A stretch of DNA of 64,000 bases from Klebsiella planticola ATCC 33531 (GTDB lineage Bacteria; Pseudomonadota; Gammaproteobacteria; Enterobacterales; Enterobacteriaceae): NCBI RefSeq assembly GCF_000735435.1, contig NZ_JMPP01000046.1, forward strand, positions 33,949-97,948, given 5' to 3'. The notes beneath the pieces were generated by a model. The model had not been told where the DNA came from, did no database searches, and saw only the letters and a program-made list of their open reading frames with translations. This document shows positions 17,807-25,801 of this stretch, in pieces. Both the position numbers and the translations under genes were made by a program. Each line of letters starts with the position of its first letter. Position 1 is the first letter of the stretch.

Positions 17807-19336
17807 TTAGCGGGAAATCGTCAGGGAGACGCTGCCACGATTGTTATCATACATTTGCCACGCATCGTTGGCGTAAGCGTAAAAATAGCCGCTTTTAGCC
17901 GGTGTGAACCGGCATCCGCTGCCGATAATCACAATCTCATGCCGCGGCTCAGGCGCGTCGGGTGCGGGATCTGCGTGATTGGCAACCACGCCAATCAGAG
18001 CGAACCACGGTGCCGTACCGACGCGTCGACTCAGCCAAAAATCCACATCCTGGTTTTTAGTCGCCCCCTTCCATAACGCTTCCAGTTTGTCGGAAACGGA
18101 GGCCATAATCTGCGCGGCCTCGCCGGGATAAAACTTACCGTCATCAGTCCCGCCCGCCTCGCAGGGCACCGAGCCATCCAGCCATTTCCCCGTGGCCGTA
18201 AAGCGATACTCCACTCCCGCTTCCAGCCAGATCCCCGTTGCATTCCAGCGCTCGCGCGCAAAAACGTCAAAGGTCGCCGGGTGTTCTGCCGTCACATCGG
18301 TGACCGGTCGGTAGCGACCGTGGAGCAGCATCGGCTGACTTTGCCGCTGTATCACGCTGGCATCAACATCGGGGCTTCCGGCGACAATCCGCGGTACGCT
18401 GCGCGGGCAGGTATGCAGCAGTTTAAAAATGCCGGTGACCGAATCATGCAGCAGTCCATGGGGATCGGGGGCCAGCTGGGCGTCGATACCCGGCAGCAGC
18501 GTCAGTCCTAGTCCGGCTGCCTCTGCCATCATCCATTGCAGGGTGATATCCGATAATCCGCACTGCGCGTAGCCGCCGCCGACATCAGCATGCACGCCGG
18601 CAAACCAGCGCTGTTTCACCTGCGGGTTATCCGCCACATTGTCCCACAGCGTGGGAATGAAACTTTGTCGCTGCTCGTCCAGCGCCAGCGCATGGCGGGC
18701 ATGTTCGACAATCGGGCTGAGTGACGTATCGTGGAAGGCATACTTTTTGGGATCATCCAGCAGATTGGCTAACGCCATATCGTCGGGAATACCCAGCGCC
18801 CCCACCGTTTCCCAGACGCCAATAAAATATATAGGGATGCTCTCCCTGGTCGGACGCCCCGTCGCCACCGAATAAAAAGGTCTACCCACGCTGGCAACGA
18901 TCGCCGGCGCGCTGCCTGCAGGCTGGCGGTAATCGCTGAAGAGATCGTTGATATCCTCCCAGACTTTATCGTCGCCGGTTCCTGCCTGGCTGGCATTCAA
19001 TAATCCGCAGCGCGAAATCATTCCGCCTAAACTCCTGACGGTATAAGCTCCGCGGCTAAAGCCAAACAGCCATATTTTATCGCCGGGCTGATAGCGGGTC
19101 GCCAGCCAGTAATAGGCGCTGATAATATTCTTATCAAGGCCTTCGCCGATGCCGCCGCCGATATAGCGATCGACCACCCCGCCATCGGTACCGACGCCGG
19201 AGTGGTAATAGACTCGCTGCTGGGTGTTTTCCGCCACGGCATTCCTGAGTTTGACCACATTGGTCGGCGCGGGTTTTCCATCATCAAGCTGTTGGGGCGT
19301 ATTCCAGGTACCGTCGCAAAACACCAGTAAGTTCAT
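17807..19336 (-). CDS. Tle1-like (DUF2235) lipase with C-terminal LecA/PA-IL-like lectin domain
   Basis: 509 residues from the ATG at 19334-19336 (MNLLVFCDGTWNTPQQ). Residues 1-340 show the DUF2235 hydrolase pattern: FCDGTWNT, the nucleophile S94 in LFGFSRGAYTVRS, and a likely catalytic His in WFAGVHADVGGGYAQ. The usual GV(F/W)DTVG block reads GVWETVGALG, with Glu for Asp. Residues 364-509 resemble the galactophilic lectin LecA: both have a hydrophobic strand, then SG-F, then ND-x4-Y-x-NN-x-GS near the C-terminus, which in LecA holds Ca and sugar. No signal peptide. DUF2235 proteins include type VI phospholipase effectors, but no vgrG, PAAR or immunity gene is seen here, so delivery is unproven. 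Confidence 0.78.
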   Translation of the reverse strand: MNLLVFCDGTWNTPQQLDDGKPAPTNVVKLRNAVAENTQQRVYYHSGVGTDGGVVDRYIGGGIGEGLDKNIISAYYWLATRYQPGDKIWLFGFSRGAYTVRSLGGMISRCGLLNASQAGTGDDKVWEDINDLFSDYRQPAGSAPAIVASVGRPFYSVATGRPTRESIPIYFIGVWETVGALGIPDDMALANLLDDPKKYAFHDTSLSPIVEHARHALALDEQRQSFIPTLWDNVADNPQVKQRWFAGVHADVGGGYAQCGLSDITLQWMMAEAAGLGLTLLPGIDAQLAPDPHGLLHDSVTGIFKLLHTCPRSVPRIVAGSPDVDASVIQRQSQPMLLHGRYRPVTDVTAEHPATFDVFARERWNATGIWLEAGVEYRFTATGKWLDGSVPCEAGGTDDGKFYPGEAAQIMASVSDKLEALWKGATKNQDVDFWLSRRVGTAPWFALIGVVANHADPAPDAPEPRHEIVIIGSGCRFTPAKSGYFYAYANDAWQMYDNNRGSVSLTISR

Positions 19337-19669
19337 AGGAACCTCATCGCAGGCTGCGTGAAAAGCGGTCAGGATTGACAAAGTAAAAATAGCAGACGGC
19401 AATCACCTCAGGAGGGCAATCGTCAAACGTGACTGCCATCATCGGTGCAGAGACTGACAGGTAGTGGTCGGCATGAAGGGAGATGATTGTTGATTTCTGG
19501 ACTACCCACGAGGATACGTCACCAGGCATCATACCGATGCCCGCACTGCTGTTTCTCGTACTCTTCACGATAAACCGCGGCTAACTCAGGCATATGGCAA
19601 AAAGAATGAGAAGCGGGAGAGCGCCCGGCCCGGAGTTCGAACTCCGGGCGTCAGGCGCTGAGGCGAGAG
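19337..19669. other. intergenic stretch with a 22-bp perfect palindrome
   Basis: About 330 bp between the Tle1-like gene and feaB. The only clear structure is the palindrome at 19628-19649. No gene is supported. Confidence 0.5.
19628..19649. repeat. 22-bp perfect inverted repeat downstream of feaB
   Basis: GCCCGGAGTTC is followed directly by its reverse complement, with its centre between 19638 and 19639. It lies 21 bp after the feaB stop codon. As RNA it gives a very GC-rich hairpin but there is no adjacent T-run on either strand, so it may be a processing or stability hairpin, a weak terminator, or a protein site. Confidence 0.6.
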
Positions 19670-21169
19670 TCAGTAACGCACGCAGACCGATTTCGTTTCG
19701 CACCAGTCGTCCAGCCAGTCCGGGCCAAAGTCGCGCCCGGTTCCGGACTGCTTCATGCCGCCAAACGGCAGGTTGGCATCGATAAGCGTATGGCTGTTGA
19801 CCCACACCGTCCCGGCCTGCAGGCGCTCGGTGTAGCTCAGTGCCTGTGTCAAATCGCTGGTCCAGACGCTGGCGGTCAGACCAAAATCACTGTCGTTAGC
19901 CAGACGCAGCGCCTCTTCGCCATCGGCGACGCGCACCAGGTTGACCACCGGACCAAAGACCTCTTCCCGGCTGAGTCGCAGCCCGGCGTCCGGATTAATC
20001 ACCAGCGTCGGCGCGATATAATAGCCGTGCGTATCCGGCCCGGCCTGTCCGCTAATCAGTTCCGCATGCTGCTTGCGCGCCTCATCGAGGTAAGCCGCCA
20101 CTTTCTCGCAGTGCCCTTTTGACACCACCGGGTTAATCTGAGTCGTTTCCAGCATCCCCGGTCCCACCTGCAGCGACTTCACCGCCTGTTCAAAACCGCT
20201 CACCAGGTTATCGAACAGCGGGGCTTCAATATAGATACGCGAGCTGGCGGCGCAGACCTGGCCCTGATTGAGGAAACTGCCGGTCATCAGCCCTTCGATT
20301 ACCCACTCCGGGTTGGCGTCTTTCAGCACGATCGCCGGGTTTTTCCCCCCCAGCTCCAGCGTTACGCGGGTCAGGCGGTCGGCGGCCGTCCTGGCGATAT
20401 GCTTACCGGTTGCGGTGGAACCGGTGAAGCTGACCTTCGCCACCTGCGGATGAGAGGTTAACGCCGAACCGCATCCGGCGCCGCTGCCGGTCACGACGTT
20501 AAATACTCCGTCCGGGATCCCGGCCTCGGTGGCCAGCTCGGCAACCCGCAGCAGGGTCAGCGGCGTGGTCTCCGACGGCTTGATGACGATAGAGCACCCT
20601 GCCGCCAGCGCCGGCATCACTTTCCACATCCCGATCATCAGCGGGAAATTCCACGGCACGATCCCGGCGACAACGCCGACCGGCTCTTTTCGCGTCCACG
20701 CCTGGTAGCGTGCTCCCTGCGGGAACGGAATCGACACATCGAGCGTACGTCCGCTGATTTTGGTCGTCAGTCCGGCGGTATAACGCATCCAGTTCAGCGT
20801 ACAGCCCACTTCAAATGCGCGAGAAATCTGGATGGATTTCCCCTGCTCCAGCGTTTCCAGCTGCGCCAGTTCTTCGCCGTGCTGTTCGACCAGATCGGCA
20901 AAACGCAGCAGGATACGTTCGCGGTCGGCCGGCGTGCGCCCTGCCCAGCTGCGGGCGACGAAGGCGCGCCATGCCGACATCACCGCGCGATCGACATCGG
21001 CCGCGTTGGCATCCGCGGTACTGGCGATGGCCTGCCCGGTTGCCGGGTTCCAGACGGTCAGGCGCTGTTCGCTCTGCGACGCCTGCTGGGTGCCGTCGAT
21101 ATATAAGCCATGCTGGCGGTCTAAAAACTGTTGAACGCTGGCAAGCAGCGCTACCTGTGCTGTGGACAT
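19670..21169 (-). CDS. feaB: phenylacetaldehyde dehydrogenase
   Basis: NAD-dependent aldehyde dehydrogenase that turns phenylacetaldehyde, made by TynA, into phenylacetate. The 499-residue sequence has the full ALDH fold: the coenzyme segment [24 protein letters not shown], catalytic Glu in [10 protein letters not shown] and nucleophilic Cys in [14 protein letters not shown]. It is divergent from feaR, as in E. coli. The order tynA-feaB is broken by the ~6-kb hydrolase insert. Confidence 0.94.
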   Translation of the reverse strand: MSTAQVALLASVQQFLDRQHGLYIDGTQQASQSEQRLTVWNPATGQAIASTADANAADVDRAVMSAWRAFVARSWAGRTPADRERILLRFADLVEQHGEELAQLETLEQGKSIQISRAFEVGCTLNWMRYTAGLTTKISGRTLDVSIPFPQGARYQAWTRKEPVGVVAGIVPWNFPLMIGMWKVMPALAAGCSIVIKPSETTPLTLLRVAELATEAGIPDGVFNVVTGSGAGCGSALTSHPQVAKVSFTGSTATGKHIARTAADRLTRVTLELGGKNPAIVLKDANPEWVIEGLMTGSFLNQGQVCAASSRIYIEAPLFDNLVSGFEQAVKSLQVGPGMLETTQINPVVSKGHCEKVAAYLDEARKQHAELISGQAGPDTHGYYIAPTLVINPDAGLRLSREEVFGPVVNLVRVADGEEALRLANDSDFGLTASVWTSDLTQALSYTERLQAGTVWVNSHTLIDANLPFGGMKQSGTGRDFGPDWLDDWCETKSVCVRY

Positions 21170-21403
21170 ATCGCTTCCTTATTGCTCACGGATCGTGAAT
21201 TCAGTCTACGACGAGGCTGACGATCGCGCTTTTTTCTCTGTGACATTCGTTTGTGCCGCTGTGACAGCCGCCGCAATTCAACATATTGCGGACGCAGAAA
21301 TGTGCCTCAGGTAATAGTTCTTTCATATACTCCGCGCCTCGCTCTTGTATGCCACCGTGTAAATGCAACAATGCAAAAACATTATGTTTACATGAGACAG
21401 ACT

Positions 21404-22312
21404 ATGGCGACGGCGGAGCACGGACAGGACTACCAGCGCTGGTTGGCGAAAATCAATCAGGTCTGCGGCCATTTTGCCGCTCGTCCGCTGGAAGGTCGCT
21501 TTCATGGGGAGATTGACGCCAGCTATGCCGGCACTCTGAAAGTCAGCACTGTCACCGCCAGCGGCGTCAATCTGTTCCGCACCCGCAACGAAATTAAGCG
21601 CAGCAATGACGACTGGTTTTATACCGTTTTCCAGCTCTCCGGCCAGGCGGCTATCGAGCAGGACGATCGCCAGGTGGTCCTCGACGCCGGCGACATCACC
21701 CTGATTGACGCATCACGCCCCTGCTCTATTTTCTGGCAGCAGACATCGCGCCAGGCCTCCCTGCTACTCCCCCGACAGCTGCTTGAACAACAGCTGCGCG
21801 GCAGTGAGATAAGCATCGCCACGCGGCTGGAAAAATCGCTACCGATGGTCCAGCTCAGCCAGCGGCTGTTGCAGGAGAGCATGTGCAGCCCGGAGCTGTC
21901 GGAAAGTGAGAGCGCCGCGGCGCTGGAGGCCATCGTCTGTCTGCTGCGTCCGATGCTGCATCATCACGACCCCCGGCCATCGCGCAGGGAGAAGCAGTTT
22001 CAGAAGATTATGGATTTAATTGATGAGTCCATTCAGGCGGAACATCTGCGTCCGGAGTGGCTGGCCAGCGAGACCGGGATGTCGGTTCGCAGTCTGTACC
22101 GGTTGTTTGCCGACAAGGGGCTGGTGGTCGCGCAATATATTAAGAACCGGCGTCTCGATCTCTGCGCGCAGGCGCTGCACAGTGCCCGTGATGACGAAAA
22201 GCTGGCGGGAATTGGCTATAGCTGGGGATTCAGCGACCACAGCCACTTCTCGACCGCTTTCAAACAGCGTTTTGGCGTGTCGCCTGGGGAATACCGCAAG
22301 CGCTGCCGCTGA
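21404..22312 (+). CDS. feaR: AraC-family activator of amine catabolism
   Basis: FeaR activates tynA and feaB in response to aromatic amines or their aldehydes. The N-terminal AraC-type ligand/dimer domain (NLFRTRNEIKRSNDDWFYTV, GDITLIDASRPCSIFWQQ) precedes a C-terminal double helix-turn-helix (ASETGMSVRSLYRLFADKG and YSWGFSDHSHFSTAFKQRF). I choose the ATG at 21404 (302 residues, close to E. coli FeaR at 301); an in-frame ATG at 21392 is possible. The strand is opposite to feaB, giving a shared promoter region. Confidence 0.93.
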   Translation: MATAEHGQDYQRWLAKINQVCGHFAARPLEGRFHGEIDASYAGTLKVSTVTASGVNLFRTRNEIKRSNDDWFYTVFQLSGQAAIEQDDRQVVLDAGDITLIDASRPCSIFWQQTSRQASLLLPRQLLEQQLRGSEISIATRLEKSLPMVQLSQRLLQESMCSPELSESESAAALEAIVCLLRPMLHHHDPRPSRREKQFQKIMDLIDESIQAEHLRPEWLASETGMSVRSLYRLFADKGLVVAQYIKNRRLDLCAQALHSARDDEKLAGIGYSWGFSDHSHFSTAFKQRFGVSPGEYRKRCR

Positions 22313-23326
22313 TTTATACGCCAATGGGCCGTAGACTTGCGTTCCCCCCCCCCCGGCGCTATCCGGCCGCCGCTCTCCCTGTTGCCCTCTGGTTCGTCTA
22401 TCCGTCGCCGGGTGCCCGCCTGACGTCCGCTGTGTTCCCCCGGCTGGCCTCGTCCCGCGCGTTTCGCCCCGGTTCCCGCCTGACCAGGCTGTGACCCGGA
22501 AAAAAAACAAAAGCGTATAAAAAATATAAAATGGAATTTTAATTTCACTAATAATCGTATGGATTTAAAAGCGTGACTCGTATCAAAAATTTAACTTTTA
22601 ATTCAATAGCTTATTTTTAACACCCTCACAAACCCCATCAAAATTTAACCTTAATTATCAATGATATAAAAACATTATCTTTTCTCACAAAGAGAAATTT
22701 GTTTCGTCTCAAACAAAATGAAATGAAATGAAATTTTCAATTTGTGATCTATTTGTGATTTTATTTCATTAGCGGATGTCATATTACCCTTCGATAAAAC
22801 GCAATCTGTCCACTCTCGGCGGTACGCAAACCCGCAAGCACGGAGGAGACCATGAAGGAAACAGCAAGAAGATTGACCTCGTCGGACGGCAGGGAGCGTT
22901 GTCATGCCATTGACTACGTACTGGTCGCGATGGTTTTCCCATTGAAAGGAACGCCGGTGACAAAGAACAACGGGGCGTCGGCAAAACACCTCGTACCGCA
23001 GATTGGCTTTCATCGCTGCATAAACGACGGCCACACGCGGTGGCAGATCCGCACAGTCTGTTCTGTGCAAAAGCGCTGTCGGGTAAGCGTGTGAAGGTCG
23101 ACAGCAAGCATCACAGATGCCACACACAATCCAGAGACACTGATAACACACCGTCAATCAAAAACACGCCTCATCGCCCGCTGCTCCTCAGCATAGTGTG
23201 ATGAAGACGAATAATCGCACCACCCATCTCGTCTCCTTCCGTCATCGTTCGACAGGATAAACCTGTCGCCGCGGGCGAAGAGAAACAAAATGACCGGTGC
23301 TGTTAATGAAAATAAAAGGTATGAAA
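22313..23326. other. 1-kb intergenic region between feaR and the sugar porter
   Basis: It begins with a run of 11 C at 22344-22354. AT-rich DNA follows (about 22500-22790), including a short tandem of the 5-mer AAATG near 22717-22737. A plus-strand frame at 22852-23094 has a strong ribosome site (listed separately with low confidence). The last 300 bp should contain the promoter of the sugar-porter operon. I find no operator I can name. Confidence 0.45.
22852..23094 (+). CDS. possible small hypothetical protein
   Basis: 80 codons starting MKETARRLTSSDGRERC. GGAGGAG lies 4 bases before the ATG, a strong ribosome site. Against it, the frame uses rare codons (AGA AGA, AGG, TTG), shows no domain, membrane segment or signal, and the opposite strand is open too. 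It may be chance. No function proposed. Confidence 0.25.
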   Translation: MKETARRLTSSDGRERCHAIDYVLVAMVFPLKGTPVTKNNGASAKHLVPQIGFHRCINDGHTRWQIRTVCSVQKRCRVSV

Positions 23327-24772
23327 ATGTCAGCTATCATGAAACTGAACGTACAGCAAAGAAAGCGGCTTCACCAAATAACGCTGGTGGCAACATTTGG
23401 CGGCCTGCTATTCGGCTATGACACTGGGGTTATTAATGGTGCATTTTCTTCACTGAAGCAATATATGGGCCTGACGCCGACGACGGAAGGTCTGGTCATG
23501 AGCGTATTGCTGGTGGGCGCCGCTATTGGCAGCGTTTTTGGCGGAACCCTCGCCGATTATTTTGGCAGACGAAAATATCTGCTCTGCCTGTCATTTATTT
23601 TCCTTGTCGGGGCATTAATGTCAGCCCTCGCGCCGGATATCACCGTATTACTGATATCCCGTTTTCTGCTCGGATACGCCGTTGGCGGCGCTTCCGTCAC
23701 AGCACCAACGTTCATTTCCGAAGTCGCCCCCACTGAAATGCGCGGCAAACTCACGGGGTTGAATGAAGTCGCCATTGTTATCGGGCAGCTTGCCGCATTC
23801 GCCGTCAACGCCGTGATAGGCATCATCTGGGGCCACCTCCCCGATGTCTGGCGATATATGTTAATGGTCCAGGCTCTCCCGGCCATCTGTTTATTTGTCG
23901 GGATGTTGCGCTCTCCGGAAAGCCCGCGCTGGCTGGTGAGCAAAAACCGACATCAGGAAGCGCTGGAAGTATTAAAGCAGATCCGCTCACCGGAACGCGC
24001 GGCGCAAGAGTTCGCCGATATTTCTACCCTCATCAAAGTCGAAGCCGATCGTAAATTCAGTACGCAAAACGCGTTTGTCACTATTCTCAGTACGCCGTGG
24101 ATTTTTAAATTACTGCTGGTGGGCATCATCTGGGCCGCGTTACAGCAGACCACCGGGGTCAATGTCATTATGTACTATGGCACCGAAATCCTGAGTACGG
24201 CCGGCTTCTCTGAAAGAACCTCCTTAATATGTAATGTGCTCAACGGGGTCTTCTCCGTGGGGGGGATGCTGGTTGGGGTGTTCTTCCTTGTTGATCGCTT
24301 TAAACGCAAAACCATCATTATTTACGGCTTTGCCATTATGGCGACGCTGCACCTGATCATTGCCGGCGTCGATTACACGCTGGTTGGCGATATCAAAGCG
24401 ACGGCCATCTGGCTACTCGGCGCGCTGTTTGTCGGGGTCATGCAGGGGACGATGGGCTTTATTACCTGGGTGGTGCTGGCCGAACTGTTCCCGCTGAAAT
24501 TCCGCGGCCTGTCCATGGGGATTTCCGTGTTTTTCATGTGGATCATGAATGCCGTTGTCAGCTACCTGTTTCCGCTGCTCCAGGCCAAGCTCGGCCTCGG
24601 CCCCGTATTCCTGATTTTTGCGGCTATCAACTATATCGCGATAATCTTTGTGGTCACGGCGCTCCCGGAAACCTCGAACAAATCGCTGGAACAATTAGAA
24701 GAAGAGTTATCGTCGAATAAATATGATGCGCGGGTGAATAACGGCGCGGAGGTCGCTCACAATGATCGCTAA
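23327..24772 (+). CDS. MFS sugar porter (sugar:H+ symporter family)
   Basis: 481 residues with the twelve-helix layout of the sugar-porter family (TC 2.A.1.1): FGGLLFGYDTGVINGA in helix 1, ADYFGRRK after helix 2, RFLLGYAVGGASVTAPTFIS, PESPRWLVSK before the central loop, QQTTGVNVIMYYG in helix 7, and PETSNKSLEQLEEE at the end. These marks suit importers of inositol, xylose or related polyols; the substrate cannot be fixed. I start at the ATG at 23327 because AAAAGG lies seven bases upstream; ATGs at 23306 and 23321 are alternatives. Its last 11 bases overlap a PTS EIIA gene, an unusual pairing. Confidence 0.9.
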   Translation: MSAIMKLNVQQRKRLHQITLVATFGGLLFGYDTGVINGAFSSLKQYMGLTPTTEGLVMSVLLVGAAIGSVFGGTLADYFGRRKYLLCLSFIFLVGALMSALAPDITVLLISRFLLGYAVGGASVTAPTFISEVAPTEMRGKLTGLNEVAIVIGQLAAFAVNAVIGIIWGHLPDVWRYMLMVQALPAICLFVGMLRSPESPRWLVSKNRHQEALEVLKQIRSPERAAQEFADISTLIKVEADRKFSTQNAFVTILSTPWIFKLLLVGIIWAALQQTTGVNVIMYYGTEILSTAGFSERTSLICNVLNGVFSVGGMLVGVFFLVDRFKRKTIIIYGFAIMATLHLIIAGVDYTLVGDIKATAIWLLGALFVGVMQGTMGFITWVVLAELFPLKFRGLSMGISVFFMWIMNAVVSYLFPLLQAKLGLGPVFLIFAAINYIAIIFVVTALPETSNKSLEQLEEELSSNKYDARVNNGAEVAHNDR

Positions 24773-25196
24773 TATTACGCAAGAGAATCTTCACCTTGGT
24801 TACAAGGCGAAAAATAAGACCGAAGTCTTGACCCTGCTTGGTGAGGAATTTAAAAAGAAAGGCTACGTTAGCGAAGACTGCATCGCTTTTCTTGCTGAAA
24901 GGGAGCGTCAGGTGTCCACCTTTTTAGGCAATGGCATTACGCTTCCGCACCTGCCGAAATCCGCGACCAATATCATTCTGAAAACCGGGATAGAAATATT
25001 TCAGTTCCCGGACGGTGTCATCTGGGACAGAAGCAACGTCATGTTTATCGCCATTGGCGTGATTGCCAAAGAGAAGGAGCATATTGATGTTCTGAAGGAC
25101 ATCGCCTCTATTTTCAGCGATGAAATCATTGCCAATGCGCTGTCATTGATCTCCAGTAAACAGGACTTTTTGACGATTTTACAACAACACCGCTAA
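24762..25196 (+). CDS. stand-alone PTS EIIA protein (mannitol/fructose type)
   Basis: 144 residues of the PTS_EIIA_2 fold. The phosphorylated His should be H63 in FLGNGITLPHLPKS. Further blocks are VIWDRSNVMFIAIGVIAK and EHIDVLKDIASIFSD, both typical of mannitol-type EIIA. There is no HPr, EIIB or EIIC domain here. The gene starts inside the 3' end of the MFS porter gene (11-bp overlap), so the two are translationally coupled. Since MFS porters do not use PTS phosphate, the EIIA probably regulates the porter or a metabolic step. That is inference. Confidence 0.9.
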   Translation: MIANITQENLHLGYKAKNKTEVLTLLGEEFKKKGYVSEDCIAFLAERERQVSTFLGNGITLPHLPKSATNIILKTGIEIFQFPDGVIWDRSNVMFIAIGVIAKEKEHIDVLKDIASIFSDEIIANALSLISSKQDFLTILQQHR

Positions 25197-25284
25197 CCCT
25201 GACGCTAATCGCCGCCTGGCCCCGCCGCCGCTGATGAAAGTGAGTCTCATCAGCGGCCGTTTCTGCCAGGCAAAAGCGGCGGCG

Positions 25285-25614
25285 CTATTTCCGCAGCCAT
25301 TTGCCATTCAGTCCCTGAACATACTCCCCCGGCTGCGCCCGGGAGACCAGTTTTTGCCCGGCCATTTTCGCCACCTCATCCACCGGCAGGTTATTATCAT
25401 CCGCCAGCTGCTGATAGCTTTCGCTCCTGGCCGCGTTGATCTGTTTGACCAGCTCCAGCGTTTCTTTGTCCTGACGCAGCGGCGCCAGATAGCCATTCAG
25501 CGTTTCCCCGACCCGCCCTTGCTCCCGGGCCTCCCCCAGCGTCAGCGCCAGCGCCGATGAGCTGAAGAGGCCAAACGCTAACGCCGCCGTTAACAGTCGT
25601 TTTCTCATCGCCAC
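25285..25614 (-). CDS. ydbL: periplasmic DUF1318 protein YdbL
   Basis: 109 residues with a Sec signal peptide (MAMRKRLLTAALAFGLFSSSALA) and a small DUF1318 domain (LGEAREQGRVGETLNGYLAP). In E. coli YdbL works with the lipoprotein YnbE and the AsmA-like YdbH in phospholipid transport to the outer membrane. It follows ynbE after one base, as the last gene of ydbH-ynbE-ydbL. Confidence 0.93.
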   Translation of the reverse strand: MAMRKRLLTAALAFGLFSSSALALTLGEAREQGRVGETLNGYLAPLRQDKETLELVKQINAARSESYQQLADDNNLPVDEVAKMAGQKLVSRAQPGEYVQGLNGKWLRK

Positions 25615-25615
25615 C

Positions 25616-25801
25616 TCAGAATAGATCGCTACGCGACTTCAGTAACTCTTCAACATCTTTATCCACTTTGATATGAATCTCATGCTCAATTTTGACATTC
25701 ATATTGATGGTGATCGGCTCTTTTGACGCCGCGATTTCAATTCGTGGCGTACAGCCCGCCAGCAGCATCGTCATCAGCACCGGCGTTAGCAATTTCATCA
25801 T
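25616..25801 (-). CDS. ynbE: outer-membrane lipoprotein YnbE
   Basis: 61-residue lipoprotein with a lipobox LLAGC (Cys about residue 17) after a short hydrophobic signal. The mature part PRIEIAASKEPITINMNVKI is the conserved YnbE segment, which is known to form a beta-strand complex with YdbH bridging the periplasm. The start overlaps the end of ydbH by 4 bp. Confidence 0.94.
   Translation of the reverse strand: MMKLLTPVLMTMLLAGCTPRIEIAASKEPITINMNVKIEHEIHIKVDKDVEELLKSRSDLF

Noticed and set aside
22675..23157. 160-codon minus-strand frame between feaR and the sugar porter
   Set aside because: No ribosome site, Cys-rich and low-complexity translation without domain, opposite to another open frame; it looks like a chance frame.
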